Shown: positions 10,032 through 19,728, counted from the first letter of the stretch. The stretch: DNA of 64,000 nucleotides from Castellaniella sp. MT123 (GCF_039614765.1 NZ_CP154879.1:2170001-2234000), one strand, 5' to 3'. The notes: generated by a model from the sequence alone, not told the origin. Made by a program: numbers and translations.

Positions 10032-10054
10032 GGCACAAACCCAGGTTCTCCCCC

Positions 10055-10090
10055 ACGATTCCGGCCCGTTTCGACGGGCCGGAATCGTTT
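10055..10090 (+). terminator. Intrinsic terminator of the pnt operon
   Basis: A perfect 15-bp stem (left arm 10055-10069, right arm 10074-10088) encloses a TTCG loop and ends in TTT. The left arm reads ACGATTCCGGCCCGT. The next gene, ycgR, starts only about 45 bases after it, so ycgR probably has its own promoter or lives on read-through. Confidence 0.85.
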
Positions 10091-10133
10091 AGAATCGCAG
10101 CTTGGCGCAACTTGAACCTTGACCTGATCGACT

Positions 10134-10871
10134 ATGGCCTTCGAGGAAGACGATCCCTTCACGGTGTCGCAAAGGCTCGACATCCAGAACATCCTGCAGG
10201 GTCTGCTGACCAAGCGCGCACTGGTGCGCCTGGATGTCCCGGGCCATGCCGTGTCCATCATCTCCACCCTGCTCGACGTGGACGTGAAACAAGGCACCCT
10301 CACGATCGACAATGCATCCGAGGACACCCTCAACACCCAGTTGTTGCGTGCGCCCGCCGTGCGTCTGCAGGGCATGCTCGACCGGGTCATGATCGAATTC
10401 AACGGCCCTTTGCAGCCTGTCATGCATGACGGCCGGCCGGCATTTTCCATGGCCTGGCCCGCCCAGCTGCGCCGCGTGCAGCGGCGGGAATTCTTCCGCA
10501 TGGACATCCCGGCCAGCAATCCCGCCACCTGCCTGATCAAGGACGCGACCCTGCCGTCGGGGCAGGCGACGTTCAAGCTGGCCAACATCAGTGCCGGCGG
10601 CCTGCAGCTGATCGACCGGACAAACCTGCTGGCGGACCACGGCATCGGCGCCTTCTTCGACACCTGCACACTGACTCTGCCTGGCGCCGGCACGCTGGAC
10701 GTCACCTTGCGCCTGCTGCGCCACACCCAACTCGCCCAGGAGGGCGACAAACCCTTGGCGATGGTGGCTTGCCGCTTCTTCAAACTGCCAGCCAACCGCG
10801 AAATCACCATCCAGCAGTACGTAGGCACCCTCGAGCGCGCCGTCTTGGCCCGTCGTTGGGGCACAGACTAA
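10134..10871 (+). CDS. ycgR: Flagellar brake protein YcgR (PilZ domain)
   Basis: This 245-residue protein has the YcgR N-terminal domain (about 1-115) followed by a PilZ domain. The c-di-GMP motif is present: REFFR (RxxxR) in the linker, followed by NISAGG, the [D/N]xSxxG part. In enterobacteria YcgR bound to c-di-GMP slows the flagellar motor; the same role is likely here. The presence of a c-di-GMP effector and of PNAG, curli and BcsQ genes in the same window fits a motile-sessile switch, but no direct link is visible. Confidence 0.9.
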   Translation: MAFEEDDPFTVSQRLDIQNILQGLLTKRALVRLDVPGHAVSIISTLLDVDVKQGTLTIDNASEDTLNTQLLRAPAVRLQGMLDRVMIEFNGPLQPVMHDGRPAFSMAWPAQLRRVQRREFFRMDIPASNPATCLIKDATLPSGQATFKLANISAGGLQLIDRTNLLADHGIGAFFDTCTLTLPGAGTLDVTLRLLRHTQLAQEGDKPLAMVACRFFKLPANREITIQQYVGTLERAVLARRWGTD

Positions 10872-10944
10872 GGCGCCAACGGCCACCGCCGTATCCACGC
10901 ATCAGAGCCGGCCGCCGCCTGCATTTCCCAGACGCCTGACCAGT

Positions 10945-10963
10945 AAATATATCAATTGCATAT
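10945..10963 (+). promoter_or_regulatory. Candidate operator of the hydroxyproline GntR regulator (left copy)
   Basis: The motif AAATATAT-CAATTG-CATAT lies about 136 bases before the FAD dehydrogenase gene. Spacing and flanks match the copy at 16534-16552 (AAATATAT-N6-CATAT), before the other arm of the cluster. Such AT-rich words are rare in this GC-rich window. Assignment to the GntR protein at 13302 is inference. Confidence 0.45.
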
Positions 10964-11098
10964 TTAATCAAGCTGTGCCACCATGATGTCAGCGCACGAG
11001 GCTCGCTGCCGGATTTTCAGCCCGCGCGATGCGCATTCATCTGAAAATTCGCAAGCGTCCGCCCTGAACGCAGGGGTGTGCCACGCATCAAGGATCTC

Positions 11099-12367
11099 AT
11101 GCAAGCGTCTTCTTGCGACATCGCCATCGTCGGTGGCGGCATCATCGGCGTCAATTGCGCCCTGGCTCTCAGCGACCTTGGTCGAGACGTGGTCCTGATC
11201 GAACCTCAAGACTTGGCCGGCGGCGCCAGCAAAGGCAATGCCGGTGCGCTGGCCTTTGCCGAAATCCTGCCGCTGGCATCGCCGAAGATCATCCGCAAAG
11301 CGGTCCGCTGGCTGTTCGACCCCCTGGGGCCGCTCAGTCTGCCGCCTGCCTATCTGCCGCGCATCGCGCCCTGGCTGCTGCATCTGTGGCGATCCAGCTG
11401 GCCTGACCGTTATCAGGCGAATATCCAGGCCCAGGTCGCCCTGATGGGGCTGGCGCGCACCGAAATGCAGGCCATGCTGGATCGCAGCGGGCTGACCGGC
11501 CACCTGCACTCCCGGGGCGTCCTGGAACTCTACGAGGGGGAAGCCCGCTATCGGGCCTCGCAGGAAACTGCCCGCTGGCGGGCGCGTTATGGCATCGAAA
11601 GCCAGCTACTGCAGGGGGCGGAACTGGCCGCCCTGCAGCCCGGCCTGGCGCCCCGCTTTACTCATGGCGTCTTCGTGTCCGACTGGCGAAACGTCGCGGA
11701 TCCTTACGCGCTGGGTCAGGCAATCGGCCAGCAGGCCGTCGCCCGAGGCGTACGGCTGTTGCGCGGCTCGGTCCGATCGCTGACACCTAACGCGCCGGGG
11801 ATACGGCTGACGCTGGACGACGGCAGCCACCTGCAAGCGGGCCAGGTGGTGCTGGCCGCGGGCGCCCGATCCCATCTCCTGGCTCGCGATCTGGGGGACC
11901 GGATCCCGCTGGAAACCGAACGCGGCTACAACACGACGCTGCCACCGGACGCCTTCGATCTGCGTCAACAGATCACCTTCGGCGATCACGGCTTTGTGGT
12001 GTCCCCGCTGACCTGCGGCATCCGCGTGGGCGGCTCCGTCGAACTCGCCGGCCTGGACCGCGCCCCGAACTATCGCCGCGCCCAGGTCATGCTGGACAAG
12101 GCCAAAACCTTTCTGCCGGATCTGCGCACTTCCGGGGGCACTCAATGGATGGGATTCCGGCCCAGCCTGCCAGATTCCCTGCCGATCATCGGCCGCGCGA
12201 CGCACCAGCCGGCCGTCCTGTATGCCTTCGGCCACGGCCATCTGGGCCTGACCCAGAGCGCCGCCACGGGCCGGCTGATCCGTGATCTGGTGACCGGGCA
12301 GCAGCCGGCCATCGATTTGCATCCGTATCGCGCCCAACGTTTTTCCTTTTTCGGTTCCCGCTCATGA
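11099..12367 (+). CDS. FAD-dependent D-hydroxyproline dehydrogenase (DadA-like)
   Basis: This 422-residue DAO-superfamily oxidoreductase opens with the dinucleotide-binding motif [18 protein letters not shown] and ends with a block ([21 protein letters not shown]) typical of DadA-type enzymes. Next to a hydroxyproline epimerase, such enzymes oxidise cis-4-hydroxy-D-proline to pyrroline-4-hydroxy-2-carboxylate. The start at 11099 has AAGGA four bases upstream; a GTG at 11078 is a less likely alternative. Its stop overlaps the epimerase start (ATGA). The substrate is inferred from context; D-amino acid dehydrogenase is the alternative reading. Confidence 0.85.
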   Translation: MQASSCDIAIVGGGIIGVNCALALSDLGRDVVLIEPQDLAGGASKGNAGALAFAEILPLASPKIIRKAVRWLFDPLGPLSLPPAYLPRIAPWLLHLWRSSWPDRYQANIQAQVALMGLARTEMQAMLDRSGLTGHLHSRGVLELYEGEARYRASQETARWRARYGIESQLLQGAELAALQPGLAPRFTHGVFVSDWRNVADPYALGQAIGQQAVARGVRLLRGSVRSLTPNAPGIRLTLDDGSHLQAGQVVLAAGARSHLLARDLGDRIPLETERGYNTTLPPDAFDLRQQITFGDHGFVVSPLTCGIRVGGSVELAGLDRAPNYRRAQVMLDKAKTFLPDLRTSGGTQWMGFRPSLPDSLPIIGRATHQPAVLYAFGHGHLGLTQSAATGRLIRDLVTGQQPAIDLHPYRAQRFSFFGSRS

Positions 12368-13299
12368 AACGCATCTCGATTCTGGATTCCCATACCGGGG
12401 GCGAACCCACGCGCCTGGTGCTGGACGGCTTCCCCGACCCGGGGCCGGACGACATGGCTCAGCGCCGCGCCTACCTCGCGGAACACCATGACGACTGGCG
12501 CAAAGCCGTCATCCTCGAACCGCGCGGCCATGATGTGATCGTGGGGGCGCTGCTGTGCCCGCCGCAGGATCCGAAGGCCAGCGCGGGGGTGATCTTCTTC
12601 AACAACGCGGGCTACCTGGGGATGTGCGGCCACGGCACCATCGGCCTGATCGTCTCGCTGGCCTACCTGGGACGCATCCAGCCGGGTGTGCACCGCATCG
12701 AAACCCCCGTCGGCCCGGTCGATGCCACGCTTCACCCCGATGGCAGCGTCAGCGTGCGCAACGTGCCCTCCTACCGTCTGGAAAAAGCCGTCACGGTCCA
12801 GGTTCCAGGGATCGGTCCGGTAACGGGCGATATTGCCTGGGGTGGCAACTGGTTCTTCCTGGTGAACTCACCGGATCGGGTCCATCCAGGCGCCAGCACC
12901 GCCGCACTGACAGACCATGCCGCCGCCATCGGCCAGGCCCTGGACGACCAGGGGATTCGCGGGCGCGATGGCGCCCTGATCGACCACGTCGAACTGTTCG
13001 GCGCGGATCCCGAGGCCGACAGCCGCAGCTTCGTGCTGTGCCCGGGCAAAGCCTACGACCGTTCACCCTGTGGAACAGGGACCAGCGCCAAGGTCGCCTG
13101 CCTGGCCGCCGACGGCAAGCTGCAGCCCGGCCAGATCTGGCGCCAGGCCAGCATCATTGGCAGCCGCTTCGAAGCCAGCTACGAGACCGGCCCCGACGGC
13201 ACAGTCATCCCCACGATCCGAGGGAACGCCCACATCAGCGGTGAAACCACGCTGATCCTGCAAGACGACGATCCCTTTGCCTGGGGAATCCCAGCCTGA
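12364..13299 (+). CDS. 4-hydroxyproline 2-epimerase
   Basis: The 311-residue proline racemase-superfamily enzyme interconverts trans-4-hydroxy-L-proline and cis-4-hydroxy-D-proline. Both catalytic cysteines are visible, in [13 protein letters not shown] and in [12 protein letters not shown]. This separates it from the trans-3-hydroxyproline dehydratases, which carry a threonine at the second site. The opening [16 protein letters not shown] is the family N-terminus. It is coupled to the preceding FAD dehydrogenase by a four-base overlap and is followed two bases later by the regulator, so the three genes form an operon. Confidence 0.93.
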   Translation: MKRISILDSHTGGEPTRLVLDGFPDPGPDDMAQRRAYLAEHHDDWRKAVILEPRGHDVIVGALLCPPQDPKASAGVIFFNNAGYLGMCGHGTIGLIVSLAYLGRIQPGVHRIETPVGPVDATLHPDGSVSVRNVPSYRLEKAVTVQVPGIGPVTGDIAWGGNWFFLVNSPDRVHPGASTAALTDHAAAIGQALDDQGIRGRDGALIDHVELFGADPEADSRSFVLCPGKAYDRSPCGTGTSAKVACLAADGKLQPGQIWRQASIIGSRFEASYETGPDGTVIPTIRGNAHISGETTLILQDDDPFAWGIPA

Positions 13300-13301
13300 T
13301 C

Positions 13302-13958
13302 ATGACCATCGCAACCACCCCCACCAAGACCCGGGCGACCGAGGCCGCCTACGATGCGATCGAACAGATGATCGCCACGCTGCGGCTCGAGCCCAATCAG
13401 CCAATCGTGGAAAGTGACCTGATCCAGATGACCGGATTGGGGCGCACTCCCATCCGCGAGGCGCTTATGCGGCTGGTCGCCAGCGGCCTGATCGAGCAGC
13501 AACCCCGCCGGGGCCTGCGGGTCAGCGAGATCCGCATCGCCGAGCATCTGATCCTGATCGACACGCGCCGGGTGCTGGAGCGCCTGATCGCCACGTCATC
13601 GGCGCGCCGGGCGACGCCCGACCAGCGGGCGAAACTGCTGCAATACGCGCAGGATATGCTGGCGGCGGCCAAGCGTCGCGATCTGGCAGGATACATGCAG
13701 GCCGATCAGGCACTGGACCGCATCAACCACGAGGCCTGCCGCAACCCTTATGCGGTCCAGGCGATCATCCCGATGATCATCCAGTGCCGGCGCTTCTGGT
13801 ATGCCTACCAGCACGAAGGCGATCTGGAACGTGGCGCCCGATCCCACCTGATGGAGGCCGAGGGCATCCACGCCAACAACCCGGAACAGGCGGTCGCGGG
13901 GGCGGATGCGCTGATGGACTATCTGACGGAATTCACGCGGACCGTGATCGAAGCCTAA
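13302..13958 (+). CDS. GntR-family regulator (FCD subfamily), hydroxyproline cluster
   Basis: The 218-residue protein has an N-terminal winged helix (about 15-75: AAYDAIEQMIATLRL, GLGRTPIREALMRLVASGLIEQQPRRG) and an all-helical FCD effector domain. It is the last gene of the plus-strand hydroxyproline operon, starting two bases after the epimerase stop. It probably controls both arms of the cluster in response to hydroxyproline or a pathway intermediate. The likely sites are the repeated 19-bp motifs at 10945 and 16534. The effector cannot be read from the sequence. Confidence 0.88.
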   Translation: MTIATTPTKTRATEAAYDAIEQMIATLRLEPNQPIVESDLIQMTGLGRTPIREALMRLVASGLIEQQPRRGLRVSEIRIAEHLILIDTRRVLERLIATSSARRATPDQRAKLLQYAQDMLAAAKRRDLAGYMQADQALDRINHEACRNPYAVQAIIPMIIQCRRFWYAYQHEGDLERGARSHLMEAEGIHANNPEQAVAGADALMDYLTEFTRTVIEA

Positions 13959-13963
13959 GAAGT

Positions 13964-14060
13964 GGGTGCCCCCACGCTGCGCAGGCTAGCGCCTGCTTGC
14001 TGCCCCCCAAGGGGGCCCTTCCGCCTTGGGACGGCCCGGCGGCGGAAGGACATTCTTAAA
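13964..14060. repeat. GC-rich palindromic intergenic element
   Basis: The roughly 95 bases between the convergent GntR and aldehyde dehydrogenase genes hold nested inverted repeats: CAGGC/GCCTG, then CCCCC-CAA-GGGGG, then CTTCCGCC paired with GGCGGAAG. The sequence resembles dispersed intergenic palindromes that I remember from Bordetella and Achromobacter genomes. It probably terminates both transcripts. Copy number in this genome is unknown. Confidence 0.5.
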
Positions 14061-14072
14061 TTAAACAGCGAT

Positions 14073-15554
14073 TCAGTTCACATACCAGATGGTCTTGATC
14101 TGCTGGTACTGATCCAGGGCTTCCAGGCCGTTGTCGCGGCCGCCGAAGCCGGACTGCTTGTAGCCACCGAACGGCGTGGTGATGTCGCCCTCCGAAAAAC
14201 CGTTGATCGACACCGTGCCGGCCTGGATCGCGCGCGCTACGCGCTGCGCACGGCCGACGTCGCGAGTGTACAGGGACGCAGCCAGGCCATACGCGCTGTC
14301 GTTGGCCAGTTCGATGGCTTCGGCTTCCGTCTCGAAGGGCGTCACCGCCAGGATGGGGCCGAAAACCTCTTCCCGGAATAACCGCGAGCCCGCCGACACC
14401 TGATCGAAGATCGTCGGTTCGACGTACCAGCCACTCCCCAGATCGGCATGGATCCGGCCGCCATGCACCAGCCGGGCCCCATCGGCCGCCGCACCGTCCA
14501 GGAAGCCGCGTACCCTCTCGAAGTGGGCGCGCTCGACCATGGGGCCGATCTTCACCGATTCATCCGTCGGCAAGCCGACAGTCCAGGTCGCCAGGCGCTC
14601 GCGCAAGCGTTCCAGCAGCGCGTCCTTGATGCCCGCCTGCACGATCAGGCGCGAGCCACAACTGCAGTTCTCGCCCATGTTCCAGAAGGCCGCGGCCAGC
14701 ACGTGATCGACCAAACGGTCCAGATCGGCATCGTCGAAAATGACCTGCGGGCTCTTGCCACCGCATTCCAGCACGATCTCCTTCAGATTGCTTTCGGCGG
14801 AATACTTCAGGAAATAACGCCCGACCTCGGTCGAGCCGGTGAACGACACGACGTCCACGTCCATATGACGGCCCAGGGCCTGGCCCGTTTCCTCGCCCAG
14901 ACCGGTGACCAGCTGCAGGGCGCCCGCCGGCACGCCGGCTTCGTACGCCAGCTGCGTCATGCGATAGGCGCTCAGCGAGGTCAGCTCGGCGGGCTTCACG
15001 ATGACGGAATTTCCCGCGACCAGGGCCGGCGCCACTTTCCAGGCATACATTTGCGCCGGGAAGTTCCAGGGCAGCACGGCCCCGACGACTCCGATCGGTT
15101 CCCTCACGATCAGGCCCAGCGCATCCGGCCCGGTGGGGGCGATGCGGCCGAAGCACTTGTCGATCGCCTCGGCATACCAGCGGAAGGTATCCAGCGTCGC
15201 CGGCATGTCGGTGTTCAGACATTCCGTGATCGGCTTGCCGGCATCGATGCAGTCCAGCGCCGCCAGTTCTTCGGCATGCGCGGTCATCAGGTCTGTCCAG
15301 CGCAACATGACACGCTTGCGCTCGGCGGGTGACAACGCCGACCACTCGCCGGACTTGAAGGTGGCCCGTGCCGCCTTCACCGCACGGTCCACATCCGCAG
15401 CCGTGCCGGCTTCGATGGCACCGATCACGCTGTTGTCGATCGGCGTGGTGTTGTCCATCCGGGCCCCGGGCTTCGCCTGCCCGGCAATCAGGTTGCCGGC
15501 CCACAGGCTACCTGCCCGGGCCTGTTCGAAAATCTGTTCTTTAGTGTGCGGCAT
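14073..15554 (-). CDS. Aldehyde dehydrogenase, probable 2-oxoglutarate semialdehyde dehydrogenase
   Basis: The 493-residue NAD(P)-dependent aldehyde dehydrogenase has the cofactor motif VVSFTGSTEVGRYF, the catalytic glutamate in LECGGKSPQ, and the catalytic cysteine in GENCSCGSR (the first C). Its C-terminus FGGYKQSGFGGRDNGLEALDQY is PuuC-like. In this cluster the fitting role is the last step of hydroxyproline breakdown, oxidising 2-oxoglutarate semialdehyde to 2-oxoglutarate. By sequence alone it could be a gamma-glutamyl-aminobutyraldehyde dehydrogenase. The start at 15554 has AAGGAG six bases upstream and follows the deaminase stop by ten bases. Confidence 0.85.
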   Translation of the reverse strand: MPHTKEQIFEQARAGSLWAGNLIAGQAKPGARMDNTTPIDNSVIGAIEAGTAADVDRAVKAARATFKSGEWSALSPAERKRVMLRWTDLMTAHAEELAALDCIDAGKPITECLNTDMPATLDTFRWYAEAIDKCFGRIAPTGPDALGLIVREPIGVVGAVLPWNFPAQMYAWKVAPALVAGNSVIVKPAELTSLSAYRMTQLAYEAGVPAGALQLVTGLGEETGQALGRHMDVDVVSFTGSTEVGRYFLKYSAESNLKEIVLECGGKSPQVIFDDADLDRLVDHVLAAAFWNMGENCSCGSRLIVQAGIKDALLERLRERLATWTVGLPTDESVKIGPMVERAHFERVRGFLDGAAADGARLVHGGRIHADLGSGWYVEPTIFDQVSAGSRLFREEVFGPILAVTPFETEAEAIELANDSAYGLAASLYTRDVGRAQRVARAIQAGTVSINGFSEGDITTPFGGYKQSGFGGRDNGLEALDQYQQIKTIWYVN

Positions 15555-15564
15555 GGGAGTCTCC

Positions 15565-16440
15565 TTAAGCCTGATAGGCGTCGAGCATCGCGAGGAATTC
15601 CTGCGCGGCCTCGTCGGACAGCGGAGCCAGCGGCAAGCGCACCGTGCCGGCTTCGACACCATGACGGCGGCAGCCCAGCTTCGCCTTCTGGTTGTAATCG
15701 CCGGATTCCATCGCCTGGATGACCGGATACATGCCGTTCATCAGCGAGCGCACTTCGTCCCAACGGCCATCGGCCGCTGCCTTGACCATGCGGGCCTGCT
15801 CGCCCGGGAACACGTTGGCGCCCCCGCTGATCCAGCAGCGCACGCCCCAGAACAGAAAGTCGGCGGCCATGTCGTCCGAACCACTGATGATCTGGAAATC
15901 CGGGATGCGGGCCTGGATCAGGTGCAGCGCCCGATTGAAATTGCCGCTGCTTTCCTTGATACCCACGATGTTGGGGATCTTGGCCAGTTCGACGACCGTT
16001 TCCACAGCAATCTGCACGCCCACACGCTGCGGGAAGTCGTACAGGATGATGGGCAGCGGCGTGGCGGCTGCCACCGTGCGGAAGTGCGCCAGAATGCCGG
16101 CCTGCTCAGGCAGACTGTACGGCGGCGTGGCCAGCATCAGCCCGTCGTAGCCCAGTGCCTGGGCGCGCCGGGCGTGCTGGATCGACTCCGGCGTGGACAG
16201 CGCGTTGATACCGGCGATCGCGGTCACCCGGCCCTTGGTCGTCTCCACCACGGTGCGCAGCACCAGTTCGCGCTCTTCATCATCGAGCGCATAGTATTCC
16301 CCCGTGGTCCCGCAGGCGACGATGCCGGCCACGCCCGCCTCGACGAAACGCTCCACCAGCTGGCGCAGCGCGTCGGCATTCACGCGATCGTCCGCCGTGA
16401 AAGGAGTGACGATGGGAACCAGAACGCCTTGAATATTCAT
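15565..16440 (-). CDS. DapA-family protein, probable 1-pyrroline-4-hydroxy-2-carboxylate deaminase
   Basis: The 291-residue class I aldolase-fold lyase resembles dihydrodipicolinate synthase: ACGTTGEYYALDDEER near the N-terminus, the tyrosine in ILYDFPQRVG, the Schiff-base lysine in VGIKESSGN, and GSDD. The hydroxyproline context (epimerase, FAD dehydrogenase, semialdehyde dehydrogenase) points to the deaminase that makes 2-oxoglutarate semialdehyde. True DapA is less likely, since lysine genes are absent here. The start at 16440 has AGGAAAG four bases upstream. It is the first gene of the minus-strand arm. Confidence 0.87.
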   Translation of the reverse strand: MNIQGVLVPIVTPFTADDRVNADALRQLVERFVEAGVAGIVACGTTGEYYALDDEERELVLRTVVETTKGRVTAIAGINALSTPESIQHARRAQALGYDGLMLATPPYSLPEQAGILAHFRTVAAATPLPIILYDFPQRVGVQIAVETVVELAKIPNIVGIKESSGNFNRALHLIQARIPDFQIISGSDDMAADFLFWGVRCWISGGANVFPGEQARMVKAAADGRWDEVRSLMNGMYPVIQAMESGDYNQKAKLGCRRHGVEAGTVRLPLAPLSDEAAQEFLAMLDAYQA

Positions 16441-16533
16441 ATGCTTTCCTAACGACAAAAGGATGCCCGCAAGACGGGGCGATAGCGGGCACATCAGCCA
16501 CACCAGGATTCAGCGACCAGTCTAATATCCTTT

Positions 16534-16552
16534 AAATATATTTACAACATAT
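16534..16552 (+). promoter_or_regulatory. Candidate operator of the hydroxyproline GntR regulator (right copy)
   Basis: The motif AAATATAT-TTACAA-CATAT lies 94 bases before the deaminase start on the opposite strand. Thirteen fixed positions (eight plus five, with the same six-base spacer) match the left copy at 10945-10963. This suggests that both arms of the cluster answer to the same factor. Confidence 0.45.
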
Positions 16553-16692
16553 CAAGGACTAACCACCTCTTTCAGAAGGAGACGGGATGATGGGAACAGG
16601 GAGCACGGCTTATCCACAACGGCTGCTCCACGCAGGTCTTCGGGCGCGTGTGCTAGGCTCCTGATCTTTCCACGATCACCAGGAGCCACGTC

Positions 16693-16881
16693 ATGCCCAC
16701 CCTGCACATCGAACTGCTCGAAGGCCGCCCTGCCGAGAAGAAACGCGAACTGGTTCAGGCCCTGACCGAACGCACCTGCGAAGTCCTGGGTTGCCAGCCT
16801 GGCGCGGTCGACATCATCTTGACCGAGATCCGCAAGGATCACTGGGCTACCGGTGGAGTGCTCTGGTCTGAAAAAACCTGA
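16693..16881 (+). CDS. 4-oxalocrotonate tautomerase family protein
   Basis: The 62-residue protein is the size of a single 4-OT subunit. After removal of Met it exposes the catalytic N-terminal proline (MPTLHIELLEGRPAEKKRELVQ), followed by a basic helix. Arginine-11 of 4-OT appears conserved as the R in LLEGR. It isomerises unsaturated 2-oxo acids in aromatic breakdown in known cases, but no aromatic pathway is near. The start has CCAGGAG upstream. It stands alone between the hydroxyproline arm and a convergent DUF4168 gene. Confidence 0.88.
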   Translation: MPTLHIELLEGRPAEKKRELVQALTERTCEVLGCQPGAVDIILTEIRKDHWATGGVLWSEKT

Positions 16882-16886
16882 GAAAA

Positions 16887-16912
16887 CCCGGGCGGCCTTG
16901 CACCGCCCGGAA
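16887..16912. terminator. Bidirectional hairpin between the tautomerase and DUF4168 genes
   Basis: An inverted repeat, CCGGGCGG-CCTTGCA-CCGCCCGG, sits in the gap between the convergent stop codons. There is no T-tract, so its strength as an intrinsic terminator is unclear. Confidence 0.55.
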
Positions 16913-16916
16913 TCGC

Positions 16917-17288
16917 CTACTGCGCCACCATGCGCTCGACTTTCTTGCGCAGTTCCGGGTTCTTGCGCACCGCATGGCTGATTCCGTTGTATTCGGCTAC
17001 GCTCATCCCGCCCGCCTCGACCCGATCCACCATTTGCTGATCGGCCTCGACACGCACGGCCTGCTTGGCCTGGTCCCCCTGCGCGGCCTCCAGACGCGGC
17101 TGATATTCGGCCGCCACGTTGCTGACCTGACGCACGGCAGTCGCGTACCGCTGCAGCTGTTCCTCGGTCGGCGCATCGATGGTTTCGGAGGCTGCCTGAG
17201 CCCTGGCTACGCGCGTGGGGTTGATCGGCCCCGCCAGCCCCAGGGCGATGACAGAAGCGGCCATGAACGCTTTCATCGATTGATTCAT
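16917..17288 (-). CDS. Secreted DUF4168 domain protein
   Basis: The 123-residue protein begins with a Sec signal peptide (MKAFMAASVIALGLAG, likely cleaved near AQA-AS), so it is periplasmic. The mature part is a helical DUF4168-type domain: RYATAVRQVSNVAAEYQPRL, QQMVDRVEAGGMSVAEYNGISHAV, NPELRKKVERM. The family is widespread and of unknown function. The start at 17288 has AGGAG six bases upstream; an internal ATG at 17276 is the alternative. It is monocistronic and transcribed toward the tautomerase gene. Confidence 0.82.
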   Translation of the reverse strand: MNQSMKAFMAASVIALGLAGPINPTRVARAQAASETIDAPTEEQLQRYATAVRQVSNVAAEYQPRLEAAQGDQAKQAVRVEADQQMVDRVEAGGMSVAEYNGISHAVRKNPELRKKVERMVAQ

Positions 17289-17441
17289 CTCTGACTCCTG
17301 GCTTTCATGAATGAAGTTTCATGATGGCGGCCGGTCCGGGGTGTTTCAAGTTTCCCAATGCTGAGTCCTGTAACGGCATACCACGCCACCCACCCGACCC
17401 GCTACACTGAAACTCCAAGATTCTCGGATGGAGTGAAACCA

Positions 17442-18098
17442 ATGGACACGGATTTCTGGCTGCAGCGGTGGGTACAAGGACAGACCGGCTTTCATCAGAG
17501 CCGGGTGATGCCCCTGCTGCAAAAGCACTGGCCCGGACTGGACCTTCCCGCGCGGGCCCGTGTGCTGGTGCCTCTGGCGGGCAAATCCCTGGACGTGGCC
17601 TGGCTGGCCGGCCAGGGCCATGCCGTGCTGGCGGTCGAGATCTCCTCGCTGGCGGTCGAGCAGTTCTTCGCCGAACACGACCTGACCCCCACCGTCCGGG
17701 ACACGCCGCACGGACGGCTGTACCACGCTGGGCGCATCGATTATCTGTGCGGCGACATCTTCGGACTGGATGCGGCCACGCTGTCGGACTGCCAAGCCTG
17801 CTATGACCGCGCCGCCCTGATCGCCCTGACACCCGAGCTGCGGGCGCGCTACGTGGACCATGTCTATGGACAATTGCCCGCCGGCTGTCGGGCCTTGCTG
17901 CTGACGCTGGACTATCCCCAAGCCGAAATGGATGGCCCGCCGTTTTCAGTGCCCGACACGGAAGTGCAGGCGCGTTACGGATCGCGCTGGCAAATCGAAT
18001 GCCTGGAAACCCGCGACGTACTGGCTACCGAGCCGAAATTCGCGGAACGCGGCATCACGCGCATGAATACCAACGTATATCGACTGACTGCCCGCTGA
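17442..18098 (+). CDS. tpm: Thiopurine S-methyltransferase
   Basis: The 218-residue SAM-dependent enzyme has exactly the length of Pseudomonas Tpm. Its signature regions are [15 protein letters not shown] at the start, [20 protein letters not shown] (the SAM loop), and [10 protein letters not shown]. Known relatives methylate thiopurines, selenite and tellurite species; the natural substrate here is unknown. The ATG at 17442 has GGAG eight bases upstream and matches the family start. Confidence 0.92.
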   Translation: MDTDFWLQRWVQGQTGFHQSRVMPLLQKHWPGLDLPARARVLVPLAGKSLDVAWLAGQGHAVLAVEISSLAVEQFFAEHDLTPTVRDTPHGRLYHAGRIDYLCGDIFGLDAATLSDCQACYDRAALIALTPELRARYVDHVYGQLPAGCRALLLTLDYPQAEMDGPPFSVPDTEVQARYGSRWQIECLETRDVLATEPKFAERGITRMNTNVYRLTAR

Positions 18099-18251
18099 CA
18101 TCCGACCCGCACTGAACACGGGCGAACCCACCGCAATCCGGCAGGCGTCGAGGGTGGGTGGGCCCGGTGACTTGCCACACCGGCGGGTCAGGCGAATAAT
18201 GGACCGGAAAAGACCACTGGCTCGTGGGGAATCCAATCTTGGGAGTTCCTC

Positions 18252-18560
18252 ATGAAAACCTCTCGCCGTACGTTCCTGATCTCCAGCGCCGGTCTGGTAT
18301 CCGGCCTGACCCTGTCGCGCCACGCGACGGCTGCCGAACGCGTCGATGAAAACAGCCCACTGGCCAAACAACTGGGATACAAGCACGACGCCACCCTGGT
18401 CGACAAGGCTACCCAGCCCAAATTCAAACCGGGTGAACACTGCGCCAACTGCCAGCTGTATCAGGGAAAACCGGGCGATGCCTGGGGGCCCTGTCCGATC
18501 TTCAGCGGCCAGGATGTCTCCGACAAAGGCTGGTGCAGCGCGTATACACCGAAGGGCTGA
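18252..18560 (+). CDS. High-potential iron-sulfur protein (HiPIP)
   Basis: The 102-residue precursor has a twin-arginine signal (SRRTFLISSAGLVSGLTL, cleavage probably after ATA), so the folded [4Fe-4S] protein is exported to the periplasm by Tat. The four cluster ligands are C64, C67, C81 and C95, in CANCQLYQG, GPCPIF and GWCSAY, the HiPIP pattern. It would carry electrons from the cytochrome bc1 complex to a terminal oxidase or reaction centre. The start has GGAG upstream. No partner gene is adjacent. Confidence 0.94.
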   Translation: MKTSRRTFLISSAGLVSGLTLSRHATAAERVDENSPLAKQLGYKHDATLVDKATQPKFKPGEHCANCQLYQGKPGDAWGPCPIFSGQDVSDKGWCSAYTPKG

Positions 18561-18658
18561 ATACACGCCCTGCACGGCACGTCCCTTCCCCCGACGGATC
18601 CACCGGATGCCTCGCCAGCTGTTAGCATGACGGTTTTTGAACGGACCGGCGTTTCATC

Positions 18659-19675
18659 ATGGCCTTATTGATCACGGGCGGGGCGGGCTACATCGGCTCG
18701 CATACGGTGCTGGAACTGCTGGCGGCCGGCCAGGACGTGCTGGTGCTGGACAACCTGAGCAACAGTTCCCGCGAGTCGCTGTCCCGGGTCGCCGCGCTGA
18801 CAGGGCGGGAGCCGGGACTCATCGAAGGAGACGTCCGCGACCGAGCCTTGCTCGACCGGCTGTTTGCCGATCATGACATCACGGGCGTCGTCCATTTCGC
18901 CGGCCTGAAGGCAGTGGGCGAAAGCGTCCGTGAGCCGCTACGCTACTACGACAACAACGTCGCCGGCGCGATCGCCCTGTGCGAAGCCATGAGGGCCGCC
19001 GGCGTCCACCGCCTGGTCTTCAGTTCCTCCGCCACGGTTTACGGCAACCCGGATCGCATGCCGATCGGCGAGGATTGCCCTACGGGACAACCGACCAACC
19101 CTTACGGCCGATCCAAGCTCATGGTCGAGGAGATCCTGCGGGACCTGGCAGCCACCGATCCGCGCTGGTCCATCGCGCTGCTGCGCTACTTCAATCCGGT
19201 TGGCGCCCACGCCAGCGGCCGCATCGGCGAGGACCCGCACGGCATCCCCAACAATCTACTCCCCTACATCAGCCAGGTCGCCGTGGGCCGGCTCGAACGC
19301 GTCTCGGTCTTCGGCAACGACTACCCCACACCGGACGGCACGGGCGTGCGGGACTACATCCACGTGGTGGACCTGGCCCTGGGGCATCTGGCCGCCCTGG
19401 ACTATCTGCGGCAACATGCCGGCATCCACACCTGGAACCTGGGGACCGGCACCGGCTATTCGGTCCTGGATATGATCCGGGCCTTCGAGATCGCTTGCGG
19501 CCACCCGGTTCCCTACACAATCGCACCGCGGCGGCCGGGCGACATCGCCGCCTGCTGGTCCGATCCAGGCAAGGCGGCAAGCGAACTGGGCTGGCGCGCA
19601 CAGCGCGGATTGGCGCAGATGATGGCCGATACCTGGCGCTGGCAATCGGCCAACCCGGACGGCTACCGCTCCTGA
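18659..19675 (+). CDS. galE: UDP-glucose 4-epimerase
   Basis: GalE (338 residues, same size as the E. coli enzyme) interconverts UDP-glucose and UDP-galactose with bound NAD+. It has the Rossmann motif [11 protein letters not shown] at the start and the catalytic YGRSK (YxxxK) after [19 protein letters not shown] and [12 protein letters not shown] are further family blocks. It probably feeds LPS or exopolysaccharide synthesis. No other sugar genes are adjacent. Confidence 0.95.
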   Translation: MALLITGGAGYIGSHTVLELLAAGQDVLVLDNLSNSSRESLSRVAALTGREPGLIEGDVRDRALLDRLFADHDITGVVHFAGLKAVGESVREPLRYYDNNVAGAIALCEAMRAAGVHRLVFSSSATVYGNPDRMPIGEDCPTGQPTNPYGRSKLMVEEILRDLAATDPRWSIALLRYFNPVGAHASGRIGEDPHGIPNNLLPYISQVAVGRLERVSVFGNDYPTPDGTGVRDYIHVVDLALGHLAALDYLRQHAGIHTWNLGTGTGYSVLDMIRAFEIACGHPVPYTIAPRRPGDIAACWSDPGKAASELGWRAQRGLAQMMADTWRWQSANPDGYRS

Positions 19676-19728
19676 TCGCGGAAAAGTAGGCTGGGTTTCG
19701 GCGCTTGCTGAGCAGATCAGAACGGGCG

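Noticed and set aside
13302-16440. Lysine biosynthesis assignment of the DapA-like gene
   Set aside because: Its neighbours are a hydroxyproline epimerase, an FAD dehydrogenase and a semialdehyde dehydrogenase; no other lysine gene is present.
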